A program made the translations under genes and the position numbers. Shown piece after piece: positions 54,401 to 64,000 of a stretch of DNA of 64,000 nt. The DNA is taken from assembly GCA_024707145.1 (NCBI GenBank), contig JANQAI010000003.1, positions 186,001 to 250,000 of the forward strand, in the 5' to 3' direction. Positions within the stretch are counted from its first letter, which is position 1, and every line of letters begins with the position of its first letter. The notes below the pieces were generated by a model. The model made no database searches. It was not told the origin of the DNA and saw only the letters and a program-made list of their open reading frames with translations. The stretch is from Magnetospirillum sp. Lineage in GTDB: Bacteria; Pseudomonadota; Alphaproteobacteria; Rhodospirillales; Magnetospirillaceae.

Positions 54401-54416
54401 GAAACAGGATAATTTC

Positions 54417-54444
54417 TTTCTCAGATAATAGGCTATCTAAGAAA
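54417..54444. promoter_or_regulatory. Candidate XRE operator
   Basis: TTTCTCAGATA and TATCTAAGAAA, 6-nt spacer; one mismatch between the 11-bp arms. Lies 28 nt before the start of the next gene. Confidence 0.6.
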
Positions 54445-54472
54445 AACATTTCATAAAAGTGAGGTGTTTTGT

Positions 54473-55270
54473 ATGCCATCTCTAGATGAAATCAGGACCA
54501 TGTCAGCCGACATGCTCTCTCGGGAGAGAGCTGCGGCACCTGACAGACTGGAGACGACACCGGTATCGCTGTCTGAAGCACTGGTGACTTTCTGCTCGAC
54601 CCTATCGCCGGAAAAACCCGAATTCGTTCAGGTCATAGATGATCCCTACGGCCTCTATGGTTGGTGCTGCGACGGAGTGTCGGAAAAAATTAAAGTGGAT
54701 GGCGGAAGTCACGCCTTTGGCTGGACGATTTGGGAATGGCCTGAAGTCTTGTGGACAGCAGAATTCCATGATATTTGGAGGAATCCAGACGGAAATTTGA
54801 TTGATATCACGCCCAAACCCGGCAGAGAGACCTCGATTCTTTTTGTCGCCGCCCCCCACTTTCCACAGACCTTTAATTTCGACGATAGGCCGGGAAACAG
54901 GCGTCAACGCATTTATGAAGCGCCTGACAAAGTGAGGTTCTCCGCTGAGACTATTTCCCGGATGAAGCCCGCGCAGCGCCAATATGAGTTAAGGCGTGCA
55001 GAAAAGGCTGGGATATCGCTGGAGGAATGGATGGGGAGGAAAGTACCCGACGATCCGTTGCCCGACTTGATTGACGCGATGATCTCCGCATGCAATGAAC
55101 ATGAACATTACTTCGACACGCTCGGCACAAGCGGAATGATCCGCGTGGACAACAAGTTGCATGGCCTCATAAAGAAGCGATTGGAATGTCAACAAGCACT
55201 GTATCGGGAATTAGTAGCTCGGGGGTTTAAGACTTCCCGAACCCCATACATCGATCCATCGCATCTCTAG
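54473..55270 (+). CDS. Unknown ICE protein (265 aa)
   Basis: A 265-residue soluble protein, G+C-poorer than its neighbours. It starts at MPSL with GAGG eight bases upstream. Several Trp/Cys-rich strands (YGLYGWCCDG; AFGWTIWEWPEVLWTAEFHDIW). A putative operator precedes it. No family recognised; probably cargo controlled by the XRE regulator. Confidence 0.6.
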   Translation: MPSLDEIRTMSADMLSRERAAAPDRLETTPVSLSEALVTFCSTLSPEKPEFVQVIDDPYGLYGWCCDGVSEKIKVDGGSHAFGWTIWEWPEVLWTAEFHDIWRNPDGNLIDITPKPGRETSILFVAAPHFPQTFNFDDRPGNRRQRIYEAPDKVRFSAETISRMKPAQRQYELRRAEKAGISLEEWMGRKVPDDPLPDLIDAMISACNEHEHYFDTLGTSGMIRVDNKLHGLIKKRLECQQALYRELVARGFKTSRTPYIDPSHL

Positions 55271-55310
55271 GCTGAGAAAATCTTGGTGGTTTCCTCGTGG
55301 ACCATGACGA

Positions 55311-57326
55311 TCACACTCCCAGCCCGCGTTTCCGCCCGAGTTGCCACGACACCGATCCACCGTGGAGAATGCCGCTCACCTCGCGGCCGAGGTGGTCCTC
55401 GATGACCGGCCGCCACGGGACGAGGGTGAACTCCCGGGCGTTCTCGACCAGCGCGAACTTGCCGCTGGAAAGCTGGACGGTCCGCTTGAACCTCCCCGAG
55501 ACCGTGTCGCCATCCTCCAGAAAGCGAAACGGCACGTCCTGGCCTGGGGCCAGTTCTGCGCCGGCGCCGGCGACGTCGCGCCGCTGCAGGGTGGCGAGTA
55601 GATTGCGCCGATAGAAGACCCGGCCATCGCCCTGGCGGATGGCGTCGCCCTGCTCGATCAGGCGTTCGCGGCGTTGGTCCATGGCTTGGCGGACATCGAG
55701 ACCGAAGCCAGCCTCCACCATGTCGGAGGGAGCTGGGCCGAGCAACCGGCGGTCGAGCCAGGTCGCGCCTTCCGCACAGATCTGCGATTCGAGATCGAAG
55801 GTCGACAGGGTGCGGATCATGACCTGGCGGTTCCGGCTTGCATCGTAGGCGGCGGCCCGGCTCTCGAAATCCTCCGGGATGCGCCAGTGATCGGCATCGA
55901 TCCGCTCGACGATCCCGGCGCGGCGCAGGGCTTCGAGCCGGCGGACATGCGCTTCGACGAAGCCGTCGACATCGCCTCCGGAGACGCGGCCCTCGAACCG
56001 CGCCTGTTCACGATGGCGGCTCGGCCGATAGATGCCGTCCTCCGTCATCGCCACGATGGTGCCGTCGGCAGGCCGGCGTCCGGATTCGGGCGGACCGATC
56101 TCGACGATCCCGCCGACCGGCGCGGCCTCCGCCCAGACCGGATCGATGCCGGCGACGTGATGGGCGTGGCCGTCGATGCCGTCGACGATCAGGGTCAGGT
56201 TCTCGCCCAACTCGTCGGTCAAGTGCTTGTCGACCACCCGGCCAATGATCGGTGCGTCGGGAACGCCATCGTGAATTTGGAAGCTGGCCGGATCGCGCTC
56301 CCGCCCCTCCGCTTTCATGGCGCGGTGCATGGTCTTGATGATGTCGCCACGCTCGCCCAGCTCATGCAAGGTCGGCTCCAGCCGTGCGTTCAACCGCCAC
56401 TGCCCCGGCGCCAACTCGGAGGCCAAGCCCATGCGCTTCAGCTTGCCTAGCCGGGCCAGCCGCAGGGCGCGGTCGGAGATGCCACGCGGATCGGCCGGCT
56501 CGTGACGCAGATCGAGGTCACCGCCATCGGCCTCGGCGATCAGCGCCCGGTCGATGCGGGTGAAGCGGTCCTGGCCGATCTCCAGGGCAAGTTTGCGCCG
56601 CTGTTCGACCTCGGTCTCCGGACCAAGCTCCAACGTCACCAGTTCGCTGGCGCGCTCGCGGATGCCATAGGCGATATAGTCGCCGTTGATGACCAGATCC
56701 TCGCCCAACTCGTCGCGGCCGGCGACGACGACATGGACATGGGGGTGGCCGGTGTTGAAATGGTTGACCGCCACCCAGTCGAGCCGGGTCCCCAGATCGG
56801 CTTCCATCTGACGCATCAGGTCGCGGGTGAAACCGGTGAGGTCAGCGAGGTCGGCGCCGTCCTCGGGGGAGATGATGAAACGAAACTGGTGGCGATCGTC
56901 CCTGCCGCGGTCGAGGAAGGCGTCGCCGTCGGCGCGATCCTGCGTCGCCGAATAGAGCTGACCGCGCAGGCCATCGCGTGCGGTACCGTCGCGCTGGATG
57001 TAGCGCAGATGGGCGGCGGCCCGACCGCCCTGGCCGGCGCCCCGAACGAAGCGCGCCTTGACCACGACACGGCGCATGCCGGGCCGGCGAAAGCTCCAGT
57101 CGCGACCGAGGGTGCGGGAACGGACGAAGGCGGCGCCCCGTCCACGCCGCACGCCGTGGCTTCCCCTCCTTCCGCTTTTGGCTTGGCCTGAGGAGCCAGC
57201 TGGCTTCGCACCGTGGTGGCGGGCGGCCTTGCGGACCTTGGTGAAGAAGCTCTTGGTGGGCGCCCCACCGCGGGCGTCGGAGCGGATGCGGCCCAGCCGC
57301 GGCCGGAAGCGGTCGTCGTCGCTCAT
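55311..57326 (-). CDS. VirD2/RlxS-type relaxase (DUF3363)
   Basis: A 671-residue relaxase that nicks the transfer origin. Basic N-terminal ~80 residues, then the relaxase core with VKARFVRGAGQGGRAAAHLRYIQRDG, RHQFRFIISPEDGADL and the metal motif HFNTGHPHVHVVVAG (three-His motif); the C-terminal half is the DUF3363 region. Length is typical. Confidence 0.88.
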   Translation of the reverse strand: MSDDDRFRPRLGRIRSDARGGAPTKSFFTKVRKAARHHGAKPAGSSGQAKSGRRGSHGVRRGRGAAFVRSRTLGRDWSFRRPGMRRVVVKARFVRGAGQGGRAAAHLRYIQRDGTARDGLRGQLYSATQDRADGDAFLDRGRDDRHQFRFIISPEDGADLADLTGFTRDLMRQMEADLGTRLDWVAVNHFNTGHPHVHVVVAGRDELGEDLVINGDYIAYGIRERASELVTLELGPETEVEQRRKLALEIGQDRFTRIDRALIAEADGGDLDLRHEPADPRGISDRALRLARLGKLKRMGLASELAPGQWRLNARLEPTLHELGERGDIIKTMHRAMKAEGRERDPASFQIHDGVPDAPIIGRVVDKHLTDELGENLTLIVDGIDGHAHHVAGIDPVWAEAAPVGGIVEIGPPESGRRPADGTIVAMTEDGIYRPSRHREQARFEGRVSGGDVDGFVEAHVRRLEALRRAGIVERIDADHWRIPEDFESRAAAYDASRNRQVMIRTLSTFDLESQICAEGATWLDRRLLGPAPSDMVEAGFGLDVRQAMDQRRERLIEQGDAIRQGDGRVFYRRNLLATLQRRDVAGAGAELAPGQDVPFRFLEDGDTVSGRFKRTVQLSSGKFALVENAREFTLVPWRPVIEDHLGREVSGILHGGSVSWQLGRKRGLGV

Positions 57327-57793
57327 CGCCGCTAATCCGGGCCAAAACGATGAAAAACAGGTCGGGGTGCCGTCAAAAATCCCGCAGACGCTGGGATGGC
57401 GAGACCGAACGGCACCCTGCCCTCCTCGGCACGGTGCCGCCCCAACCAGTGTGCAGACCTCAGCTTTTCGCGGGAATGACGCCGGAGGGTGCCATTCCCT
57501 TTAATCTTGCCCTCGTTCTGACCCGGTGATTCCGCCCCGTCCGCTCCTGCTGCCTCCGATGGCTGCGCCCGGCGATCTGCCCATGGGACTGCGCGCATCG
57601 TCAGGGCTCCGCGTCGGCCGATGGGTCGCTGCCGGGGTGATCGGATGAGGACCTCCCGTGCGTGGGAACCGCCGATCGCCAACGCCCGACGAACAGCGTC
57701 GCTGCGACAGGCGTGCCGTTCAACGTCGATTCCGAGGACGGGGCGAGCCGATCAGCATCCTGCTCCAGATCGGCCATCGCCTCACGCCCACCA
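57327..57793. other. Gap between relaxase and ParB-like genes
   Basis: 467 bp with no convincing gene; open frames here have no family resemblance. GGCACC ... GGTGCC arms near 57410-57435 make a small inverted repeat. Because it lies upstream of the relaxase, the transfer origin may be here; not shown. Confidence 0.4.
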
Positions 57794-59792
57794 TCACGTT
57801 TCGGCCGTGCCCCCGGCCTGGACCGGTTCCGACGTGACCTGCGGCCAAGTGGTCCGCAGCGGCTCGGGCAGCCAGCCGGTACCGGCGAGCAGGGTTTCCG
57901 CCTCGATTGCCATGTCGCCCTTCTTCAGATGCTCGATGCGGTCGGCGGCCCGCTGGCCCTTGGCTTCCGCGACGGCCTGGAGGATGCGGGCCTTGGTCAC
58001 CCGGCCGAGGAAGTTGTCCACGGTCGGCGTCCACCCCATCGCCGCCATGTCGAGGCTGACGGCGCGCGCCAGCCGGTCGGCATGGGCCAGCGCCCGCGGC
58101 CGCCGGTTCCACGCCTCGTGCACCGCGTTGACCGACAGGCTGACGACGTGGGCAAACAGCGCCGAACGGTCGTCGGTGTTCCAGCCCTTGAGCGTGTCCC
58201 AGAGGTCGGCCGGCTCCTTCGGCAGCCGCTTCGCCCAGGCGTCGTGACGGGTGCGGATCGCCTCGGCACAGGCGCTGTCGTTGAGGCCCGGTGCCTGGTT
58301 GCCGAAGGCGACGCTCTTCATCTCCAGCTCCAGGCAGGAGTCGGAGCCGTAGGGATAGAACACCTTCAGCGCCAGGGCGTGCAGCGCCGCCAGGAAGGCG
58401 ACGTCAGGATGCTCACCGAGCACCCGGCGCAGACCCAGCGTGCGATGCGCGGTCAGCTCGCCCATCAACCGGTCGGAGATCGGCGTCAGGCCGTCCTCCT
58501 CCTCGGGCTCCGGAACGTCGGCCTCGGCGGTGACGACGTCGCCGTCCCCGGCGTCGGCGGCCATGGCCGGTTGCGCCTCATCGCTCCTGGTCGGGTCAAC
58601 CTCCGGCTCGACCGGCAGTTCGTCCTCGGGGCGGACGTAGCCGCGTTCGACCCGCAGGCGGCCGTTCTGGTCGATGCTGACGAAGGCGCCGGCACGGGCG
58701 ACCTCGGCCGGATCGAAGGAGAGCGGCCGCTCCTCGAACGCCGCCAGCGCCGTCTCCAGTTCGCCGAAGCGTTCGTCGACCACCTCGGGCAGTTCCTCGA
58801 TGCTGTCGTTCTCCTCCGAAAGCCGGTCGTACTCGGCCTGGAGGGCGTCGCGGGCCATCATCTCCTCGTCGGTCATCGGCATCGGTTCGCCGCGGAGCCT
58901 GGCGCAGGCCGAAGGTGTGGCCGTAGGGGAAGTCGGGCGCCGCGTCGATCCATTTCCAGCCCTCGGCACGAACCACCTCTGCCTCATGCCCGAGTTTCTC
59001 GGCGACCATCCGCTCGACCAGGGCCACGTCCTGGAGCCAGCCGCCGTCGTCGCCCTGGAACAGGTCGCGCATCACCGTGCCGCCGGCGGCGAGGTAGGCG
59101 TCGATGCCGATGAACTGCGCCCGCTTGTCGGCGGCGCGCACCGAACCCTCGGTCAGCATGCGGCGGATGGTGTGGGGCTGTTTGTCGTAGGACTGGGCCA
59201 GCCGCTCGAACACCTGCTCCTGGCGCTCGTGGTCGCCGGAGACGGTGAAGGCCATGAGCTGGTCGAGGGACAAGCCGTCTTCCGAATAGACATCGAGCAG
59301 CCGGGGCGAGACCGAGGCGAGCTTGAGGCGCTGCTTGACGACGTTGACCGAGACGAAAAAAGCGGCGGCGATCTCCTCCTCGGACTGGCCCTTCTCCTTC
59401 AGCGCCAGGAAGGCGCGGAACTGGTCGAGCGGATGCAGCGGCGCCCGCTGGACGTTCTCGGCGAGCGAGTCCTCCTCGGGGATGCCGCCTTCGCGCACGA
59501 CGCAGGGCACCGGCGCGGTCTTGGCCAGGCGCTTCTGCTTTACCAGAAGCTCCAGCGCCCGGTAGCGCCGGCCGCCGGCGGGGATCTCGTACATGCCGGT
59601 CTCCGCGCCGTCGGAGTCGACGACGGCGCGGACGCTGAGGCCCTGGAGCAGGCCGCGGCGGGCGATGTCCTCGGCCAACTCCTCGACCGAGACGCCGGAC
59701 TTGATCCGGCGGACGTTGGACTGGGAAAGGACCAGCTTGTTGAAGGGGATGTCGCGCGAGGGCGGCAACGTGATCTTCTGAACGGTAGCCAT
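57794..59792 (-). CDS. ParB/RepB-domain partition-like protein (frameshifted)
   Basis: About 665 residues. N-terminal ParB nuclease-like domain (SQSNVRRIKSGVSVEELAEDIARRGLLQGLSV; IPAGGRRYRALELL; LAENVQRAPLHPLDQF), HTH (SEEEIAAAFFVSVNVVKQRLKLA), then a long acidic middle and helical C-terminus. The frame breaks at 58898-58899 (AGCT read as AGCCT on the plus strand); corrected, TFGLRQLRGEPMPM is continuous. Large ParB proteins of this type accompany DUF932 genes on ICEs and plasmids. Confidence 0.85.
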
Positions 59793-60035
59793 CTCATTCA
59801 CTCCGGACGGGCGGCCGGGAACCTCTCCCGAGCCTCCAAACCCGTCACGAAGCGAAGCGCCGCCCTCTGTCTCTTGAGGACGGCGCCGCGGAACCTGAAA
59901 ACCGCCGAAGCGTAAAGCCGGGACCGCACGGACCCGGAAAGGCACGGAATCGGATCGGCGTGGAGACGTAAAACCGTAAAGGCAGCTTTACGCGAAGCCG
60001 GAAAACCGGCGATCAGGAAAGTCGTAAAAGCGTAG

Positions 60036-60067
60036 AGCCGGAGATACGGAAATCCGCATCTCCGGCT
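60036..60067 (-). terminator. Hairpin downstream of DUF932 gene
   Basis: AGCCGGAGAT and ATCTCCGGCT arms with inner CGGA/TCCG pairing, about 10 nt past the DUF932 stop. On the minus strand a partly T-rich sequence follows. Confidence 0.6.
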
Positions 60068-60076
60068 TCGCGGAAA

Positions 60077-61273
60077 TCAGGCCGCGCGGTCGAGTAGCTT
60101 CTTGGCCCGGGTCTCCATCTCCAGCCGGGCGTCCTGGTGGGGCTTGTCGCGGGCGATGGCGGTGATCCCCTGCACGAAGTCGAAGACGTTGGAGGGGGCG
60201 TGACCTTCTTCCGCCAGCACCGTTTCGATGATCTTCGCCGTCTCGACCTTGGAGAAGCCGCGCTTGCGCAGGAACTCGTCGCGGTCCTCGTCGTTGCGGG
60301 CGACGATCTTCTCCCGTGCCGCCTTGATGCCGCTGACGAAGGGCATGGGCGACGAATCCGCGAACCGGGTCAGCGCCGGCGCGGCCTCATGGGCGAACCG
60401 CGAGGCGGCGTATTTGGAGTGGCGGATGGTGATCTCCTCGAAATTCTCCACGCCCCACAGGCAACGATTCTGGCACACGGCGCGCAGATAGAAGCTGGCG
60501 ATGCCGAGCGTCTTGGCGCCGACCTCGCTGTTCCAGCAATAGAACCCGCGGAAGAACAGATCAGGGCTACCGTCCGGCAGACGGCCGGCCTCGATCGGGT
60601 TGAGGTCGTCGACCAGGAACAGGAAGACGTCGCGGTCCGAGGCATAAAGCGTGGTCGAATCCTTGGTGATGTCGACGCGGGGATTGTAGATGCCGGTCGA
60701 CCAGTCGAGCACCCCCGGCACCTTCCAGCGGGTATCCCCGGTGCCGTTGCCGGCGATGCGCTGCACCGCCTCCACCAGCTCGTGGTCGAAGATCCGGCCA
60801 TAGTCGGGGCCGGTGACGGCGCGCAGTTCGACGCGGCCGTCCTCGATCTCCAGCGTCTTGACCTGCTCGGCCCGATGCGTGCTCAGGCCGTATTGCAGGT
60901 TGATGCCGGCCAGCGGGGCAGGGAGCTGACGCAGGTAGGCCGCCGGGGCGCCGACCAGGCTCGCGAGCTGGCCGAACGACCAGTGCGTCGGCGCCACCGG
61001 GGCGTCCGTCCCCGGCAGCATCAGCGCCAGACGTTCGGCGTCGTCGCGGGCCGCCTCCACCCGGATCGCCGCGCTCTCCACCGTCCGCGTCCGGCTGCGC
61101 TCGGTGCGGCCGCGCACCGCGGCGTAGAGGTCCGAAAGCGACAGATAGCGCTCGTCGGCCGGGCGCGAGAACCATTCCGAGGACACGCGACCGCTCCGGC
61201 CGCCGCGGTTCGCATCCACCTTGTAGCCGCCGGAGAAATCGCGCGCGGCGTCCAGAATCTCGACTTGGGTCAT
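60077..61273 (-). CDS. DUF932 domain protein
   Basis: A 398-residue plasmid/ICE protein (SYLRQLPAPLAGINLQYGL ... KTLEIEDGRVELRAVTGPDYGRIFDHELVEAVQ ... LFFRGFYCWNSEVGAKTLGIASFYLRAVCQNRCLWG), the DUF932 phage/plasmid-like family. Function unknown, but widespread next to ParB-like genes on mobile elements. Confidence 0.85.
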   Translation of the reverse strand: MTQVEILDAARDFSGGYKVDANRGGRSGRVSSEWFSRPADERYLSLSDLYAAVRGRTERSRTRTVESAAIRVEAARDDAERLALMLPGTDAPVAPTHWSFGQLASLVGAPAAYLRQLPAPLAGINLQYGLSTHRAEQVKTLEIEDGRVELRAVTGPDYGRIFDHELVEAVQRIAGNGTGDTRWKVPGVLDWSTGIYNPRVDITKDSTTLYASDRDVFLFLVDDLNPIEAGRLPDGSPDLFFRGFYCWNSEVGAKTLGIASFYLRAVCQNRCLWGVENFEEITIRHSKYAASRFAHEAAPALTRFADSSPMPFVSGIKAAREKIVARNDEDRDEFLRKRGFSKVETAKIIETVLAEEGHAPSNVFDFVQGITAIARDKPHQDARLEMETRAKKLLDRAA

Positions 61274-61493
61274 GGGTCTTCTCCACGACGGGCGCCGGAA
61301 ACCTCTTCTCCAGCCTCATCCCGTCACGGAATCCCCTCCCCCCCCTCTTCCTCTCACCGGCGCCGCAAACCCGGACCGTCCCATTTCTACGCCATGACCT
61401 CCCGATTGCCGCACACCTTTGCTGGCCCCCTTTTCCTGCTTCGAGTTTCGAGTTTCGATGGTTTTGCCGACCTTCCGGCGGGCTGTGGAAACC

Positions 61494-61709
61494 ATGAACC
61501 CCAAACGCGACAGGATCAGGATCGAAATCTATCCCGCTTCCGGCAACGGGGAGTCGGATGGCCTGCGCCGACAGGCCGCCGACGAAGCGGTTGTAGCTCT
61601 CGCCCGCCTGATCGGGCGCCAGATCGCGCGGGAGCAGTTTCAACGACGGATGGCCTTGGAACGCAAGGCCCTGGCGCGGGCAAAGGCGGCGGCCTCCAGC
61701 AAAGTTTGA
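61494..61709 (+). CDS. Small ICE protein of unknown function
   Basis: A 71-residue charged, helical protein (ADEAVVALARLIGRQIAREQFQRRMALERKALARAKAAA). Small helical proteins of this kind are common next to the recombinase in such elements. An upstream in-frame Met could add twelve residues. Confidence 0.5.
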   Translation: MNPKRDRIRIEIYPASGNGESDGLRRQAADEAVVALARLIGRQIAREQFQRRMALERKALARAKAAASSKV

Positions 61710-61753
61710 CAGGGCTTGCCTTTGCGCAAATTATACGTATAATACGAGGGTCG

Positions 61754-62029
61754 ATGGCCATGAGGATATCCGAGATGCCCAAGGTCGGTTCCCTCGAGTT
61801 CCAGCGCAAGTTCGGAGAGTTCCAGCACCAGGCGCAGCGCGAGCCGGTGGAGATCACCCGCCACGGCCGGCGCGAGTTCGTTCTGATGTCGGCCGACCAT
61901 TACGACTGGCTCAAGGCCGCGGCGCAGCGATCGCACCGCACGGCCGACGCTCTGGATATTGTCGTCGACGCGGTGGAACGGGCCGAGATGGACCCCGAGC
62001 ACGCTGCGCTCGACGAACTCCTGAAGTGA
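61754..62029 (+). CDS. Phd/YefM-type antitoxin
   Basis: A 91-residue antitoxin with a Phd/YefM N-terminus (MRISEMPKVGSLEFQRKFGEFQHQAQREPVEITRHGRREFVLMSADHYDWLK), DNA-binding and toxin-neutralising. Precedes the toxin by ten bases; probably autoregulates the pair. Confidence 0.85.
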   Translation: MAMRISEMPKVGSLEFQRKFGEFQHQAQREPVEITRHGRREFVLMSADHYDWLKAAAQRSHRTADALDIVVDAVERAEMDPEHAALDELLK

Positions 62030-62039
62030 GGCAAAGCGA

Positions 62040-62465
62040 TTGGCTTTTCCCGATCCGAAGCCGGGGCTCGTCGTCCGCTACGATTATGTCTGGACACATG
62101 AAGCGGCCACGGGTCGGGAGCAAGGCAAGGATCGCCCGACCTGTCTCGTTGCGGCAAGCGACGCGACGGCACGGCCGCGTTACGTCGTGCTGCTGCCGAT
62201 CACCCATACGCCCCCCTCGGGCGACACGGTCGGGATCGAGATTCCGGCCAGGGTGAAGCTGGCTATCGGCCTTGATGACGAACCGAGTTGGGTGATCGTC
62301 TCGGAGCACAATATCGACGAATGGCCGAACGGCGGCCTGTCGCCGGTGCCCGGCAAGCCGGGCGAATTCAGTTACGGCTTTATCCCGCCGGGTCTGTTTG
62401 CGAAGATCAAGGCCAGCTTCCTGGAGTTGGTAAGAGCCAAGAGGAGTGGCGCGGTGCGCCGCTGA
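62040..62465 (+). CDS. PemK/MazF-like toxin
   Basis: A 141-residue protein (GLVVRYDYVWTHEAATGREQGKDRPTCLVAASD ... YVVLLPITHTPPSGDTVGIEIPA ... SWVIVSEHNIDEWP) like plasmid PemK/MazF growth inhibitors that cut RNA. TTG start with GAGG upstream. The Phd-type partner indicates a stability module for the element. Confidence 0.75.
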   Translation: MAFPDPKPGLVVRYDYVWTHEAATGREQGKDRPTCLVAASDATARPRYVVLLPITHTPPSGDTVGIEIPARVKLAIGLDDEPSWVIVSEHNIDEWPNGGLSPVPGKPGEFSYGFIPPGLFAKIKASFLELVRAKRSGAVRR

Positions 62466-62495
62466 CCAGAAAGACGTGACGGAAGGAGCGTCCCG

Positions 62496-64000
62496 ATGAC
62501 TCGCGTTGCGCTTTATGCCCGTTATTCCTCCGACAATCAGCGATCGGCGTCGATCGAGGACCAGTTCCGCATCTGCCGCGAGCAGGCCAAGCGCCAAGGC
62601 TGGAAGGTGATCGCCTGCTACAAGGACTCGGCGATCTCCGGGGCCAGCATGATCCTGAGGCCGGGCGTCCAGACGCTGCTGGCCGATGCCCGGGGCGGAA
62701 AATTCGACATGGTGCTAGCCGAGGCCCTGGACCGCATCTCCCGCGACCAGGCCGACACGGCCACGCTTTACAAGTATCTGAAATTCGCCGGCGTGCCGAT
62801 CTTTACCCTGGCCGAAGGCGAGATCACCGCGCTGCACGTCGGGCTCAAGGGCACCATGAACGCCCTGGCCCTCGTCGATCTGGCGGACAAGACCCGGCGC
62901 GGCCTGCGCGGCCGTGTCGAGGACGGGAAGTCGGGCGGCGGTCTCTGCTATGGCTATAGGGTGGTGAAGAAGCTGGACGAGCGTGGCGAGCCGATCCGGG
63001 GCGATCGTGAGATCGACGAGCGGGAGGCGGAGATCGTGCGGCGCATCCTCAGGGAATTCGCCGCCGGGATCGGTCCCCGCACCATTGCCGGCTCACTGAA
63101 CGAGGAAGGCATTCCTGGCCCGGCAGGCAAGCTCTGGAACGACACCACCATCCGTGGGCACGTCAAGCGCGGCACCGGCCTTATCAACAACGAGCTCTAC
63201 ATCGGCCGTCTCGTCTGGAACCGCCAGCGCTATGTGAAGGACCCGTCGACCGGCAAGCGCGTATCGCGCCTCAACCCGGAATCGGAATGGATCGTCACCG
63301 AGGTTCCGGAACTCCGCATCGTCGATGATGGCCTCTGGCAGGCCGTGAAGGCGCGCCAGGGTGAGATCGCCGAGAAATACGTCAACGTCACCGAGGCGGT
63401 CCGCGCGCACCACGCCAAGAACCGGCTGAACGGCGTCCGCCGCCCCAAATCGCTCCTTTCCGGCCTGATCTTCTGCGGCTGCTGCGGTGGCCCCTACTCG
63501 CTTCGCGGCGCCGATCGCTTCGCCTGCTCGGCGCATGTGACCAACGGCTCTTGTTCGAACAGCCGGACGATCCCGCGCGAAGAGTTGGAGCGGCGGGTGC
63601 TGGCGGGGCTCAAGGACCGGATGATGACCCCCGAGGTCGCGGCCGAAGCCATGCGCGCCTATGCCGAGGAAACGAACCGGCTCAACCGGGAGCGCCGCCT
63701 CAACAGCAGCGCCTGGCAAGCAGAGCTGGTACAGGTCGATCACGAACTCGACAAAGCCGTCGACGCCATCCTTGCCGGCATTCCTCCGCTGAAGCTCAAG
63801 GACCGCATGGAGACCCTGGAAGCGCGCAAGGCCGAGTTGATCGGCCTGCTTGCGGATATTCCCCAGGACATCCCGGATCTTCTGCCGGCCGCGGCGCCCG
63901 TCTATGCGAAGAAGGTCGCCCGGCTGACGGAAGCACTCAACCACCCCGAAGAACGGACCGAAGCAGCGGAGGCGTTGCGTGCTCTGATCGAGAAGATCGT
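62496..64000 (+). CDS. Large serine recombinase (3' end outside window)
   Basis: At least 501 residues. Catalytic domain YARYSSDNQRSASIEDQFRICREQAKRQGW with the nucleophilic Ser in the RYSSDNQ motif, the Recombinase domain (GLCYGYRVVKKL ... PRTIAGSLNEEGIPGP), zinc ribbon (FCGCCGGPY ... CSAHVTNGSC) and a coiled coil. Inserts or excises the element. GGAAGGAG precedes the start. Confidence 0.93.
   Translation, partial: MTRVALYARYSSDNQRSASIEDQFRICREQAKRQGWKVIACYKDSAISGASMILRPGVQTLLADARGGKFDMVLAEALDRISRDQADTATLYKYLKFAGVPIFTLAEGEITALHVGLKGTMNALALVDLADKTRRGLRGRVEDGKSGGGLCYGYRVVKKLDERGEPIRGDREIDEREAEIVRRILREFAAGIGPRTIAGSLNEEGIPGPAGKLWNDTTIRGHVKRGTGLINNELYIGRLVWNRQRYVKDPSTGKRVSRLNPESEWIVTEVPELRIVDDGLWQAVKARQGEIAEKYVNVTEAVRAHHAKNRLNGVRRPKSLLSGLIFCGCCGGPYSLRGADRFACSAHVTNGSCSNSRTIPREELERRVLAGLKDRMMTPEVAAEAMRAYAEETNRLNRERRLNSSAWQAELVQVDHELDKAVDAILAGIPPLKLKDRMETLEARKAELIGLLADIPQDIPDLLPAAAPVYAKKVARLTEALNHPEERTEAAEALRALIEKI

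Noticed and set aside
57327..57793. Open frames in the relaxase-ParB gap
   Set aside because: No ribosome site, biased composition and no resemblance to known proteins.

Overview
This is a high-G+C alphaproteobacterial window. The codon style, the alphaproteobacterial intergenic palindrome and the nitrogenase and TonB repertoire suggest a Rhodospirillaceae member (Magnetospirillum/Phaeospirillum-like; inferred, not proven). Its centrepiece is a vanadium nitrogenase (Vnf) gene island. VnfD and VnfK carry every expected P-cluster and cofactor ligand, and VnfD has the TGGPRL loop of the vanadium enzyme.

Layout. 1-11.8 kb: ordinary chromosome. It holds a TonB-dependent receptor with DUF3325, DUF3649 and PepSY partners and its own ExbB-ExbD-TonB set, then glutathione-dependent formaldehyde detoxification (frmA, fghA), a small MITE, a GNAT acetyltransferase, an aldo/keto reductase, a membrane protein and a small secreted protein. 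11.9-45.0 kb: the vnf island, bounded by two direct repeats that look like the 3' end of an initiator tRNA, each beside a terminator hairpin. Leftward run vnfD-vnfG-vnfK, an unknown 297-aa protein, a NifX-like protein and a PhnE-type permease. Rightward run a NifX-glyoxalase fusion, vnfH and a Nif11 peptide. vnfA faces a second maturation operon: vnfE-vnfN-vnfX, a TIM barrel, a NifU-like protein and two tandem DUF2478/DUF364 proteins. Four sigma-54 promoters precede these units. Next come a NifX-like protein with a PhnC/PhnD-type ATPase and binding protein (candidate vanadate importer), a leftward cluster of a signal-less binding protein, a HypB/UreG-like GTPase, an orphan ABC ATPase and a nitroreductase, a lone ATP-grasp enzyme, and an outer-membrane import operon (TonB receptor, FecCD permease, ATPase, binding protein) that also contains a second NifE-like protein and its own TonB-ExbB-ExbD-ExbD.

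45.1-64 kb: a decayed integrative/conjugative element. It holds a HipA remnant, an HTH plus PD-(D/E)XK nuclease module, a truncated trbB, cargo genes, CopG-like protein, TraG/VirD4, DUF2285, an XRE regulator, relaxase, a ParB-like protein, DUF932, a toxin-antitoxin pair and a large serine recombinase that runs off the window.

How it may work together: VnfA with sigma-54 drives the enzyme and cofactor genes; the TonB/Fec and Phn-type importers would bring in metal; VnfEN, VnfX, the NifX-like proteins, the DUF364 pair and possibly the GTPase cluster would handle it inside the cell. nifB, nifV, nifUS and a vnf ferredoxin are not in the window and are presumably elsewhere. A nearly identical 26-nt leader element lies about 50 nt upstream of both importer operons and is the best candidate for an undescribed regulatory RNA or operator.

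Caution: thirteen genes are split by what looks like single- or two-base indels at homopolymers or at GATC/AGCT sites, spread across backbone, island and ICE. I treat them as probable sequence errors and annotate the genes as whole.
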